A stretch of DNA of 64,000 nucleotides from Shewanella surugensis (lineage in GTDB: Bacteria; Pseudomonadota; Gammaproteobacteria; Enterobacterales; Shewanellaceae): the NCBI RefSeq assembly GCF_023284005.1, contig NZ_JAKIKS010000014.1, positions 1-64,000 of the forward strand, in the 5' to 3' direction. A model generated the notes under the pieces. The model saw only the letters and a program-made list of their open reading frames with translations, was not told where the DNA came from and searched no databases. This document shows positions 37,218 to 46,473 of the stretch, piece by piece; the stretch's first letter is position 1; every line of letters begins with the position of its first letter. The position numbers and the translations under genes were made by a program.

Positions 37218-38339
37218 TTAGGGTGTAAAATCCTTTTTACGCTGCCTACTAGTACGATGAGTGTTTACGGGAAATGCGCTGCTTGAAAGCGCCTTTAATT
37301 CTAATAATAATTCTTTATGGATGTGAGATAATTTAGGCTTAGAATGTCCATCAAAAGCTAAGGGACGACATAATGCCATGGCTTGATAGCCTAATCTTGC
37401 CGTTAACAAACCACCGCCTAATCCTTGCGCCAATCTCGCCGAAAGCTTTCCCGACATTTCGACAGATAAAAGCTGCGTGCCGACATCCGTAATAATCTCA
37501 CTGGTTCCCGCATAAATAATATTCATTAGAATCCCGCGGATCAGTTTAATTCGACTGCAATACCCAAGTTCAATGCCATAACAAGCAGCCAGTTCATTGA
37601 TCATACGTTGATTACGCCAAAGCATAAATGCCATATCCAGAACTGCTAATGGGCTAGCGGCCAATAATAAAGCCGATTGTGCAGCAAAACGCCTCACCAA
37701 TTTTTTAGCGATCTCATCGCGATCTTGTAAAATTAATTGATCAAATAAAATGAGTTTCTCCGCATCATTATGATCATCTTTACAAGAGGAATAATAGGCC
37801 TCGGTTGCTTTTGAAGGCGGTAAATGAGTCACTATCCCCTCAATGAATGTATCGGCTTCCCCCATTTGCATACTTTCAGATAATCGCATGCCAATTTGTT
37901 GCGTTTCTTCAACGCCTTTAAGCTTGAGTAATTTACGCCATTCAGTAAAAATCAGTTTGAGGGTCCCGACTCCGACTAACAATATCACGCTGCTATAGAG
38001 ACTAAATAACCAAGAACTTTGCACCCAAGTCGACTGTAAGCCTAGATAAAGTTCAGATGAAATAAGTAAAAATAACGCCAGTAGCGTCAACTTAGCGAGC
38101 CAAGAGACACCTTTTTTGGGCCGTGTTCTCTCTTTAAGCAAGCCTTCATCTGCTGCTAACATGTCAAGAATATCATCAGAAAAAGTCCCGTCAGCGCTTT
38201 GCTCTTGAGACTCTTTATCCTCTAACACATCCACGTCATCAAAATGTTGACTCGGCTTCAAGACAGCTTCGCTCGGATCAGCATGTGAGGAAAATGTTTG
38301 TTTAGGCTTGATAAAATCAGATGTCTCTCTTGTCATCAT
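37218..38339 (-). CDS. ycjF: YcjF, DUF697 inner-membrane protein
   Basis: The 373-residue protein has a charged N-terminal tail (about 75 residues), two close membrane segments (about 80-105 and 110-133) and a third hydrophobic region in the DUF697 domain (about 215-240, LLLAASPLAVLDMAFMLW). It is paired with the P-loop protein YcjX, 28 bp upstream, in the psp group as in E. coli, and probably acts with it at the membrane during envelope stress. Two adjacent ATGs (38339, 38336) follow AGAGG; the second has the better spacing. Confidence 0.9.
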   Translation of the reverse strand: MMTRETSDFIKPKQTFSSHADPSEAVLKPSQHFDDVDVLEDKESQEQSADGTFSDDILDMLAADEGLLKERTRPKKGVSWLAKLTLLALFLLISSELYLGLQSTWVQSSWLFSLYSSVILLVGVGTLKLIFTEWRKLLKLKGVEETQQIGMRLSESMQMGEADTFIEGIVTHLPPSKATEAYYSSCKDDHNDAEKLILFDQLILQDRDEIAKKLVRRFAAQSALLLAASPLAVLDMAFMLWRNQRMINELAACYGIELGYCSRIKLIRGILMNIIYAGTSEIITDVGTQLLSVEMSGKLSARLAQGLGGGLLTARLGYQAMALCRPLAFDGHSKPKLSHIHKELLLELKALSSSAFPVNTHRTSRQRKKDFTP

Positions 38340-38367
38340 TCACCTCTTTTTATCCACAATAATTTGC

Positions 38368-39822
38368 TCATGTTAATTTATCCCCAATTAGGTACTGCAA
38401 CAAATGATCGATTCGAATATGATCAAAATCAGCGCCTTTCGTCGTAGACTGTCGCATCGGCGGAGCAAAATTCACAAACTCAAATCCTTGTTGTTGCCAA
38501 AAATCACTACGAGGTAATGTTTGCGGTACTTCCCCCGGGAATACCGTTATCTGAGTACGCCCAGCTAACTCCTCGCCTTGAACCACTTCTATTTCAGTAT
38601 TATCTTGTTTTACCATGCCATGAGTCGTGGCTTTTATCGCACTAATCGCCATCGTTTCCACTTCACAACCGTCAAATTTAGCCCCTTGCTGGGTCGACTT
38701 AATCAATTGGGTTAATAATGATAAAATATGACTTTGTTGTGATCGCGTGACATGATCGACTTTACTCGCCGCAAATAATAATTTATCAATGCGGGGCGAA
38801 AATAGTCGCTTAAGCACATTAGACTGACCAAAACGAAAACTTTCCATAATGTCATTAATGGCATTACGCATATCCTCAAACTGCGCTTTGCCCTTATTGA
38901 GTGGCGTTAAACAGTCGACCAATAATAATTGCCGATCAAAACGTGAAAAGTGATCTTGATAAAAAGGTTTAACGACTTTTCGCACATATTCTTGATAGCG
39001 CGCTTTTAACACATGATAACCACTATCGGGCTCACCCGCCTCTAACTGGTCAAAATCGACTCCATTCATTTCAATGAGAGGAAAAAAAGCCAGCACAGGG
39101 GTATCGATTAACTCGCCGGGTAATAACATCCTGCCCGGTTGAGCATGATAAAAACCTAAATGAGAAACACTATCGACCAATAATGTTTGATAATGATCGG
39201 CCAATTGTTTTAATTGCATCTCATCGGCTTTTTCCATTAAATTCAATTGAGATAGAGCATGTTTAAAAGCATAAAAATAGCGAGATTTCGCCAAAACGGA
39301 AAGTCGTTGTTGTTGTCGTTGACACCAAGCTTGAAATGACAATTTGAGTAAAGGTAAATCTAATAACCACTCACCAGGATAATCGATAATATCAAGATAT
39401 AAGGTCGCACTATCAGTCAATTTAGCCAATAAGCCTTTCTCAGGTTGATAGCGTATAGCAAGCCTTATCTCACTGATATTATTGGTTGAATTTGGCCACT
39501 GAGTCGGTTTATCGGTTAACATCACCATGGCATTTTGATAATTAAAACTGGCAATGGTTAAATCGGGTTGAAGCACTCTTTTCACCCCAAGTAACCGCCC
39601 TTCCCGAGCGACATGCCACAGGGGTAAATGAGCATAATCCCCCTGATCCCCAGATTCCAATAATTGATTCACCAGTCCTGTAATGAAAGCGGTTTTTCCC
39701 GCGCCAGACAAACCTGTTACCGCTAACCTTAAGTGTTTATCAGAACTTCGATGCACGAATGATTGTGCCTTGCGGTTAATCTTATTGACAGCTCTCTCTA
39801 CAGCATTTTCAATATTCAGCAT
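38368..39822 (-). CDS. ycjX: YcjX, DUF463 P-loop NTPase
   Basis: A 484-residue protein with a Walker A loop GLSGAGKTAFITGL near residue 35 and the DUF463 features YLDIIDYPGEWLLDLPLL and LLVDCLTPLNKG. It belongs to a stress-induced GTPase/ATPase family, cytoplasmic or membrane-associated through YcjF. In E. coli it is part of the Psp regulon. Gap to pspC is about 130 bp on the upstream side, so it may share the sigma-54 transcript. Substrate nucleotide and target are unknown. Confidence 0.92.
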   Translation of the reverse strand: MLNIENAVERAVNKINRKAQSFVHRSSDKHLRLAVTGLSGAGKTAFITGLVNQLLESGDQGDYAHLPLWHVAREGRLLGVKRVLQPDLTIASFNYQNAMVMLTDKPTQWPNSTNNISEIRLAIRYQPEKGLLAKLTDSATLYLDIIDYPGEWLLDLPLLKLSFQAWCQRQQQRLSVLAKSRYFYAFKHALSQLNLMEKADEMQLKQLADHYQTLLVDSVSHLGFYHAQPGRMLLPGELIDTPVLAFFPLIEMNGVDFDQLEAGEPDSGYHVLKARYQEYVRKVVKPFYQDHFSRFDRQLLLVDCLTPLNKGKAQFEDMRNAINDIMESFRFGQSNVLKRLFSPRIDKLLFAASKVDHVTRSQQSHILSLLTQLIKSTQQGAKFDGCEVETMAISAIKATTHGMVKQDNTEIEVVQGEELAGRTQITVFPGEVPQTLPRSDFWQQQGFEFVNFAPPMRQSTTKGADFDHIRIDHLLQYLIGDKLT

Positions 39823-39953
39823 AATAGCTCAATTCACCTCAACATCTAAGATCCAACAAGCAGTTCAATGTCATCAAACTGCCATAAGGGAGGATACGCA
39901 ATCATTGTAATAAAAAAGGTCTAAATATCCGATCATTAATATCTATCATCTTG

Positions 39954-40349
39954 CTACAAATTATTAATTTGATTTTTTAAATCGAAATTATCCGATGTCA
40001 CATGACGCTCCATGTGCTGTAATCGCAATTCTAACGCCTTAAATTGGGCATTCACATCTCTCAGAACCGTTTGTGCTGGTTCACCAGGTCGCCATACTTT
40101 GTTTTTTATATCAACATCTTGATGCTCAAAATCAGCATTAACATCAACGGGTTTAATATCTAAAATTATCCATAATAAAATATAAATAATCAGTACAATG
40201 CCGTAGCCACCTAATAAGAATATCGACGCTGTGACCACACGTACCAGCCAAACTTCGACATTAAAATACTCAGCCACACCAGCACACACACCCGCAATTT
40301 TACCTGATCTGGGTATGCGATATAAGGTTTTTCCTTTAGTGTCCTTCAT
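39954..40349 (-). CDS. pspC: Phage shock protein C
   Basis: PspC is an inner-membrane sensor that, with PspB, pulls PspA away from PspF when the membrane is damaged. The 131-residue protein has the PspC motif RIPRSGKIAGVCAGVAEYFN, a strongly hydrophobic segment (VVTASIFLLGGYGIVLIIYILLW in two parts of one hairpin) and a C-terminal coiled tail. Its start overlaps the end of pspB by 14 bp, indicating translational coupling. Confidence 0.95.
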   Translation of the reverse strand: MKDTKGKTLYRIPRSGKIAGVCAGVAEYFNVEVWLVRVVTASIFLLGGYGIVLIIYILLWIILDIKPVDVNADFEHQDVDIKNKVWRPGEPAQTVLRDVNAQFKALELRLQHMERHVTSDNFDLKNQINNL

Positions 40350-40575
40350 CTCGTTTTCTCCACTGCGGTGCTTCTGAGTCTAAAATCGCCTCTAATGTCT
40401 CGATCCGTTGTGACATTTTATCTGCCTGCTGCTTTAAATCATTCAGCAATACAAACTCATCTTCAGTTAAACCCTGTCCAACCTGCCGTTTACTGCGATA
40501 ATGAAGCACCAACCATATGGGTGCCACAACCACCATAAAGATGATAATTGGTACCATTAATATTTCCGTATCCAT
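40336..40575 (-). CDS. pspB: Phage shock protein B
   Basis: The 79-residue protein has one N-terminal membrane helix (VPIIIFMVVVAPIWLVLHY) and a short cytoplasmic coiled coil (LNDLKQQADKMSQRIETLEA), the usual PspB layout. It acts together with PspC as the membrane-stress sensor. It lies 17 bp after pspA and overlaps pspC, so all three are in one operon. Confidence 0.95.
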   Translation of the reverse strand: MDTEILMVPIIIFMVVVAPIWLVLHYRSKRQVGQGLTEDEFVLLNDLKQQADKMSQRIETLEAILDSEAPQWRKRDEGH

Positions 40576-40592
40576 GTCCCTTCCTCACTCTT

Positions 40593-41276
40593 CTATTGCT
40601 CTGTTTTGGTTTTTTTCTTTGCTTGCACTTTCTTTTTCAGCGCTTCAAGCTCTGCACTCATCGAATCTTCAGCCGCTAAAGCCGCAAACTCATCCTTTAA
40701 TGAAGGCTTATTACCCAATTCGTAAGCATCCACTTGTGACTCAAGTCCTTCTATACGGCGCTCATATTGATCGAACTTATTCATGGCATGATCAATCTTG
40801 CCAGAATCGAGTTGACGTTTCACTTCTAATCTTGATGAGGCCGTCTGTTTACGTATTATCATTGATTTTTGACGCACTTTTGCATCGGCTAACTTTTCTT
40901 GCAGTAAAGTAATCTCTTGTTTTAACTTTTGAATTTGCTCTTCAATGATCAGTAATTCATCTCGTAAACGCGAACTTAATTCATCGGCTTTACGTCTTTC
41001 ACCTAGCGCCGCTTTTGCCAAATCATCTCTTTCTTTTGACAAAGCCAATTCCGCTTTATCTTGCCAGTCCTGTACTTGCGCCTCAGCGCGACTCACGCGA
41101 TGTAAGATTTCTTTCTTCTCTGCCAAAATCTTTGCCGACGTTGAGCGTACCTCCACTAAAATATCCTCCATCTCTTGAATAATGAGACGGACCATTTTTT
41201 CTGGATCTTCTGCTTTATCAAGTAATGCACTAATGTTTGAATTAACAATATCTGCAAATCGAGAAAAAATACCCAT
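40593..41276 (-). CDS. pspA: Phage shock protein A
   Basis: This 227-residue PspA/IM30 protein is almost entirely coiled coil and starts MGIFSRFADIVNSNISALLD, the amphipathic helix that binds stressed membranes. PspA forms ESCRT-III-like assemblies that stabilise the inner membrane; when free in the cytoplasm it inhibits PspF. It is first in the pspABC(-ycjXF) transcript and has a likely sigma-54 promoter 42-57 bp upstream. Confidence 0.97.
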   Translation of the reverse strand: MGIFSRFADIVNSNISALLDKAEDPEKMVRLIIQEMEDILVEVRSTSAKILAEKKEILHRVSRAEAQVQDWQDKAELALSKERDDLAKAALGERRKADELSSRLRDELLIIEEQIQKLKQEITLLQEKLADAKVRQKSMIIRKQTASSRLEVKRQLDSGKIDHAMNKFDQYERRIEGLESQVDAYELGNKPSLKDEFAALAAEDSMSAELEALKKKVQAKKKTKTEQ

Positions 41277-41317
41277 AATCTTATCCTTTAAATTTATTTG
41301 ATTTCAAAGTAACACAA

Positions 41318-41333
41318 TCACATTTCATGCCAA
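41318..41333 (-). promoter_or_regulatory. Probable sigma-54 promoter of pspABC
   Basis: On the minus strand TTGGCATGAAATGTGA fits the sigma-54 pattern GG-N10-GC with a strong -24 element (TTGGCATG), but the -12 element is GA instead of GC. It lies between pspF and pspA, where the sigma-54 activator PspF is expected to act. No integration host factor or PspF site was resolved by eye. Confidence 0.6.
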
Positions 41334-41453
41334 CTATAAATAATTGTTATTTTATAGTCCGTTAAATGATAAGTTAAGTTTTACTTTCTTTTACTAAGCC
41401 AACATCTTATTATAATTTTCACCATTAATTAGCGTAAAAGACTAAAATTTACC

Positions 41454-42548
41454 GTGGCAAATCCATTCAAGCAAGACAATCTTATTGGTCAGTCTAATTC
41501 ATTATTAGAGGTCCTTGAACATATCTCCCAAGTTGCACCACTGTCAAAGCCTGTTTTGATCATTGGTGAACGAGGCACAGGTAAAGAATTAATCGCTGAG
41601 CGTTTACATTATCTATCAAAACGTTGGGAACAAAGCTTTATCAAACTCAATTGCGCTGCGTTAAGTGAAAGTTTACTGGAAAGTGAACTCTTTGGTCATG
41701 ACGCAGGGGCATTTACTGGCGCAAACAGAAAGCACCAAGGTCGTTTTGAGCGAGCAGATGGGGGCACCTTATTTTTGGACGAATTGGCCAACACTTCAGG
41801 CTTAGTACAAGAAAAACTCTTACGCGTCATTGAATATGGTGAATTTGAGCGGGTTGGCGGCAGTAAAACAATGCAAACGGATGTCAGGCTCATATGTGCT
41901 GCCAATGAAGATTTACCCACACTCGCTGATGCTGGAGAGTTTCGGGCTGACTTATTAGACCGATTAGCCTTTGATGTAATTACCCTTCCCCCTCTGAGAC
42001 ATAGAGCTGATGATATAATGCCCTTAGCTGAACACTTTGCGGTCAATATGGCCAAGCAACTTGAACAGTCGCTGTTTACCGGATTCAGTCCTCAAGCCGC
42101 AGAGCAACTCATGGATTATACTTGGCCTGGCAATATTCGGGAACTTAAAAATGTAGTTGAGCGAAGTGTTTACCGTCATGGTGATGACCCTTCAGCCATT
42201 AAGCACATTGTTATTGATCCTTTTGACTCTCCTTATCGCCCGACTCAACGCATCAAAGCGCCCACTCAAACCTGTCTAAAACCTCTTCAACCTAACACAG
42301 AAACACCCAATCTCCCGCCCCAGCTAACACCCGCCCCGCTGGAACGAGAAGATCAACAGAAAAAAGAGTGGCAACACACTCAGTTTCCAACCGATTTTAA
42401 ACAACTCTGTGAGGCCTATGAAACCAAGCTATTAAATCAAGCACTAAAAGCTGGGCAATTTAATCAGAAAAAAACGGCAGAGCTTTTAAACTTAAGTTAC
42501 CACCAATTAAGAGGAATATTGAAAAAATACAACTTATTGGATAAATGA
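41454..42548 (+). CDS. pspF: Sigma-54 activator PspF
   Basis: PspF is the enhancer-binding ATPase that opens sigma-54 promoters of the psp operon. It lacks a receiver domain and begins directly with the AAA+ domain: GERGTGKE (Walker A), ELFGHDAGAFTGA (sigma-54 contact loop), GGTLFLDEL (Walker B). The C-terminal Fis-type HTH is NQKKTAELLNLSYHQLRGIL. At 364 residues it is about 40 longer than E. coli PspF, because of a Pro/Gln-rich linker around residues 260-310. The start is GTG 41454, chosen by homology; no good ribosome site is visible. It diverges from pspA. Confidence 0.95.
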   Translation: MANPFKQDNLIGQSNSLLEVLEHISQVAPLSKPVLIIGERGTGKELIAERLHYLSKRWEQSFIKLNCAALSESLLESELFGHDAGAFTGANRKHQGRFERADGGTLFLDELANTSGLVQEKLLRVIEYGEFERVGGSKTMQTDVRLICAANEDLPTLADAGEFRADLLDRLAFDVITLPPLRHRADDIMPLAEHFAVNMAKQLEQSLFTGFSPQAAEQLMDYTWPGNIRELKNVVERSVYRHGDDPSAIKHIVIDPFDSPYRPTQRIKAPTQTCLKPLQPNTETPNLPPQLTPAPLEREDQQKKEWQHTQFPTDFKQLCEAYETKLLNQALKAGQFNQKKTAELLNLSYHQLRGILKKYNLLDK

Positions 42549-42566
42549 CAAAATTAGGCGTTATTA

Positions 42567-42882
42567 GGGTCTCCTGAGCTTTGTTAATTAAATTCTATTC
42601 AAGAAAAAGCGTTTTAATCGCGGCGTCGGTGATAACACCGAGCCAATCGCCAAGAATAAAGAGAAAAACACTTTTAGCTGAACCCTTCTGAATTAACGGC
42701 ATGAATGCAGTACTTGTAATGCCTTTTTATCACCTTATCACTTATTTAATGTACGGCCCCATGCATGAAAAAGGTAGAGCGACGTTTGAACCCCAATCGA
42801 GAAAACAACAACTCAGCCGCTCTTTATTGTCTCAATAATCCACAAAAAGCAGCAGAAATCATCACGAAAGTTCAACAGACCC
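42567..42882 (+). mobile_element. Full-length non-coding inverted-repeat element (MITE), copy 2
   Basis: The 316-bp element begins GGGTCTCCTGAGCTTTG and ends so that its reverse complement begins GGGTCTGTTGAACTTTCGTG. TA flanks both ends (42565-42566 and 42883-42884), a target duplication typical of IS630/Tc1-type movement. It shares with copy 1 the left block AATTAAATTCT...GTTTTAATCGCGGCG, the internal GCGACGTTTGAACCC (about 42779) and GCAGAAATCATCACGAAAGTTCA near the right end. No coding capacity. It fills almost the whole gap between pspF and sapA. Confidence 0.8.
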
Positions 42883-42921
42883 TAGCAGTACTGCTAGAAT
42901 AATATTTACACTCCGGCATGA

Positions 42922-44562
42922 ATGATCATTCAGATGAAACAGCGGTTACAGCGATTATCCTACTGCATTACAACGTTATTGGTGCTTTTAATGTTATCTG
43001 GTTGTGAGCGCTCAAATGCACCGTCTGGATTAGTGTACTGCTCTGAAGGCAACCCAGAATCTTTCAATCCTCAAACTACGGTCTCCAATCTCACTACAGA
43101 TGCCACCTTCCATCAAATTTATAATGGCTTAATAGATTACAAAACAGTAAAAGGAGACATGGAGGGCGCACTGGCTAAAAACTGGAACGTAAGTCAAGAT
43201 GGTTTAGTGTATACCTTTATATTAAGAGATGATATTCACTTTCACCATACCCCTTACTTTTCTCCGACACGTTCTCTGAATGCAGATGATGTGGTCTTTT
43301 CTTTCAATCGTGTTTTAGATAAAAACCATCCTTTCCACTCTGTCTCCATTACGGGTTATCCTTTTTTTGAAAGTCTGGCATTTTCTAAACGCGTCAAGAA
43401 GATAGTCAAACTTGACGACTATAAAGTCGCTTTCCATCTTTATCAAAAAGATGCTTCTTTCCTATCCACTCTATCATCGGCTCATAGCATTATTTTATCA
43501 AAAGAATATGCCAATCACTTAATCCAAACAAATACACCTTTGCGCACCATTGATTGGCAACCCATTGGTACTGGCGCTTTTATTTTTATTGAATACTTAC
43601 CCAATGAATATATTCGCTATCGCCGCAACGATGATTACTGGAAAAAATTACCGACATTCGAACAATTAATTTTTAATATATTCACTAATAATATCAAAAG
43701 ATTGTCACACTTCATCACCAATGACTGTGAAGTATCAGCGTTACCCAAAATCAGCGATATTAATTACATTAGAAAAAATAAAGATATTACAATTGACGTT
43801 CAAGAAGGTCATAACTTAGCCTATTTAGCCTTTAATATGAATAAACCCCCATTAGATGACATTCGTGTCAGACAAGCCATATCTTATGCCATTAATAGGA
43901 AAAATTTACTCCATTCTGTTTATAAAGACACCGCAAGAGAAGCCACTAATATATTACCGCCTTCATCTTGGGCTTTTGAAAAGCGCACCAATAACATCCA
44001 TTACAACCCAATCAAAGCAAAAAAGTTATTACGAGAAGCAGGTCTCAGCCAGCTAAAACTCAATATTTGGGTACAATATGCTGCCCGTGTCTATAACACC
44101 GATGCGGAAAAAATGGCTGTACTCATACAAGCCGATCTTAATCATGTCGGGATAGAGATATCAATAATCCCTTTTACTTGGGCAGATTTCGAACATAGAG
44201 ATATTCAGAGCTATGATACGATATTAACAGGGTGGAATGCTACGAATACCGATCCCAATGATTTTTTCTATCCTTTATTTAGTTGTGCAGGCATCGCACC
44301 TTCTAATAATCTCTCCCGTTGGTGTGACCCAACATTGGATACTCTTTTAGATAAAGCTCGCTCCATACAAGACAAAGTAGAAAGAAAAAAATTATATCAA
44401 CAAGCTGAAAATAGGATTGAATCTATGTATCCCATTCTTCCCATTGCCCATGCTAAGGAAGTCACATTGTTGAATAAATCATTATCATCATCACAAATTA
44501 ATCCTTATAATGGCATTGCTTTTGAAAATATTCATATAAAATCCTCCGAGGGAAAACACTAA
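42922..44562 (+). CDS. sapA: SapA, peptide ABC transporter substrate-binding lipoprotein
   Basis: A 546-residue family 5 solute-binding protein, similar along its length to enterobacterial SapA: FVYCSEGNPESFNP-type start, PTRSLNADDVVFSFNRV, PVGTGAFIF-type core and LSGWNATNTDPNDFF-like segments near the end. Sap transporters bind antimicrobial peptides, haem or putrescine depending on species. It has a lipobox (VLLMLSGC, Cys near residue 28), so it is probably a lipoprotein rather than free periplasmic. An internal ATG at 42934 is an alternative start. The stop overlaps the sapB start (TAATG). Confidence 0.9.
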   Translation: MIIQMKQRLQRLSYCITTLLVLLMLSGCERSNAPSGLVYCSEGNPESFNPQTTVSNLTTDATFHQIYNGLIDYKTVKGDMEGALAKNWNVSQDGLVYTFILRDDIHFHHTPYFSPTRSLNADDVVFSFNRVLDKNHPFHSVSITGYPFFESLAFSKRVKKIVKLDDYKVAFHLYQKDASFLSTLSSAHSIILSKEYANHLIQTNTPLRTIDWQPIGTGAFIFIEYLPNEYIRYRRNDDYWKKLPTFEQLIFNIFTNNIKRLSHFITNDCEVSALPKISDINYIRKNKDITIDVQEGHNLAYLAFNMNKPPLDDIRVRQAISYAINRKNLLHSVYKDTAREATNILPPSSWAFEKRTNNIHYNPIKAKKLLREAGLSQLKLNIWVQYAARVYNTDAEKMAVLIQADLNHVGIEISIIPFTWADFEHRDIQSYDTILTGWNATNTDPNDFFYPLFSCAGIAPSNNLSRWCDPTLDTLLDKARSIQDKVERKKLYQQAENRIESMYPILPIAHAKEVTLLNKSLSSSQINPYNGIAFENIHIKSSEGKH

Positions 44563-45593
44563 TGGGTCGCTATTTACTTCGCCGCTTCAATCTTTTTATC
44601 GCGACCTCCATTATTTTAATTGCCGTTCTTTTTATCGCCACCGATCTTTTTCCTGCCCATAAAACATTTGTTCTCAGTGGCATTGCTTTTCCAACAGCCT
44701 CTGAAACCATTAAAATTAATAATGAGTTTAAGTTAGATGAAAATAAAACTCAGCAATTTGTGGCTTACTTATGGCAAAAAATCAACGGAAATATGGGTGT
44801 CTCTGTTGCATCACAACAGCCAATTAATGCAGAACTGATCAGAGTCTTACCCGCTTCTTATGAATTAGCCCTCACCGCTGGCTTTCTAGCCTTCTTCTTT
44901 GGTTTTCCTGTCGGTATGCTAGTCTCTCTCAGTAAAAACAAAATAGGACAAAATACAATAATGGCATTCATTTTAGCCGGATACTCTAATCCCGTTGTCT
45001 GGCTGGGGCCTCTCATTGCACTTTGGTTTGGGATCAAACTAGGTTGGTTACCCACATCAGGGCAAATAAACTTACTCTATGACATAAAGCCTGTAACTGG
45101 TTTTATGCTCATCGACACCTTACTATCCGACTCTCCTCACCGTCTTTCCGCTTTTTACAGTGCGATACGCCATATTATTCTCCCAGCTGTCACCTTAGCG
45201 ATTCTTCCATTTACCGCCATTGTTCGGATCACTCGCGCAGCAATGATGAATATAATGAATCAATCTTTTATTCAAGCAGCTGAAGCAAGAGGCTTGCATA
45301 CTAGCGGCATTGTATTACGTCATGCTCTGCCAAACGCATTTATTCCTGTGCTAAAAAATTTAGGATTGATGTTAGGCAGTTTCACCGGTTACGGTATCTT
45401 AGTCGAAATGGTATTTGCCTGGCCAGGTGTAGGGTTTTGGTTAATATCGGGGATAGAACAACGTGACTACACCGTCATTCAAGGTGGCATATTAGCGGTA
45501 TCATTGAATATTATTTTTCTGAGCATTATGATTGATATTATCCATACCGCTTATAATCCATTGAGTAAGAAGGAAATATATGCCTCAAATTAA
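44562..45593 (+). CDS. sapB: SapB, ABC transporter permease
   Basis: A 343-residue inner-membrane permease of the DppB/OppB type with six predicted helices. The ATPase-contact EAA loop is EARGLHTSGIVLRHALPNA (about residues 245-263), followed by MLGSFTGYGILVEMVF. It starts inside the stop codon of sapA and overlaps sapC by 14 bp, so translation of the operon is tightly coupled. Slightly longer than the E. coli protein (321). Confidence 0.93.
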   Translation: MGRYLLRRFNLFIATSIILIAVLFIATDLFPAHKTFVLSGIAFPTASETIKINNEFKLDENKTQQFVAYLWQKINGNMGVSVASQQPINAELIRVLPASYELALTAGFLAFFFGFPVGMLVSLSKNKIGQNTIMAFILAGYSNPVVWLGPLIALWFGIKLGWLPTSGQINLLYDIKPVTGFMLIDTLLSDSPHRLSAFYSAIRHIILPAVTLAILPFTAIVRITRAAMMNIMNQSFIQAAEARGLHTSGIVLRHALPNAFIPVLKNLGLMLGSFTGYGILVEMVFAWPGVGFWLISGIEQRDYTVIQGGILAVSLNIIFLSIMIDIIHTAYNPLSKKEIYASN

Positions 45594-46470
45594 AACCTAC
45601 CAAGAAGATAGTATACCTTCTCCGAGGCAAAGGTTATGGCAAGACTTTTCAAGCAACCCCTTTTCTCTCATCGGGTTATGGACTGTCGCTGCCTTTATCA
45701 TTATTGCGATTTGGGGACCTTGGTTGGCACCTTATCCCGCACAGCAACAAGATCCTTTGGCTATATTACTGCCTCCTTCTTGGGATATATCAGGAACCGT
45801 TGAGCACTTTCTTGGAACGGATGATTTAGGTCGCGATATCTTCAGTTTAATTTTACACGGCGCCTCTCTAACCTTTGGTATGGCACTTCTGGTCGTGGCT
45901 GCATCTTTAAGTATCGGCTTTTTAATTGGTTCATTATCAGGCATGATGAAAGGATTAAAGTCAAGTATTCTAAGTCACTTATTAGACGTATTACTTTCTA
46001 TACCTTCATTACTCATGGCCATTTTAGTCGTGGCCATTAAAGGACCAGGCCTGAGTAATGTTTTCTGGGCGGTAGGCATAGCACTGACGCCTTTATTTGT
46101 GCGCTCCATTCATCAAGCGGTCCATGAAGAAAGACAAAAAGAATATGTCATCGCTGCCAAACTTGATGGTGCCAATACCCTTCAAATCTTCTGGTATGTG
46201 ATCATGCCCAATGTATGGGAGAAGCTTATCATCCAAACAACCTTAGCCATATCAACCGCTATTTTAGAAATTGCTGCGATGGGCTTTTTAAATCTCGGCG
46301 CACAAGCCCCCAGCCCTGAATGGGGATCGCTTCTTTCACAAGGATATGATGATTTATTAACGGCACCTTGGACAATGGCAATCCCCGGCTTTGCCATTTT
46401 AATCAGTGTGTTCGCCATCAATTTAGTCGGCGATGGCTTAAGATCGGCGTTAGCGCCCATTAGACATTAA
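45580..46470 (+). CDS. sapC: SapC, ABC transporter permease
   Basis: A 296-residue partner permease (DppC type). The N-terminal OppC-like helix is SLIGLWTVAAFIIIAIWGPWLAPYP split by loops, LGTDDLGRDIFSLILHGA is the family signature, and the EAA loop is AAKLDGANTLQIFWYVIMPN. It overlaps sapB and is 3 bp from sapD. Together SapB and SapC form the membrane channel. Confidence 0.94.
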   Translation: MPQIKTYQEDSIPSPRQRLWQDFSSNPFSLIGLWTVAAFIIIAIWGPWLAPYPAQQQDPLAILLPPSWDISGTVEHFLGTDDLGRDIFSLILHGASLTFGMALLVVAASLSIGFLIGSLSGMMKGLKSSILSHLLDVLLSIPSLLMAILVVAIKGPGLSNVFWAVGIALTPLFVRSIHQAVHEERQKEYVIAAKLDGANTLQIFWYVIMPNVWEKLIIQTTLAISTAILEIAAMGFLNLGAQAPSPEWGSLLSQGYDDLLTAPWTMAIPGFAILISVFAINLVGDGLRSALAPIRH

Positions 46471-46473
46471 ATT

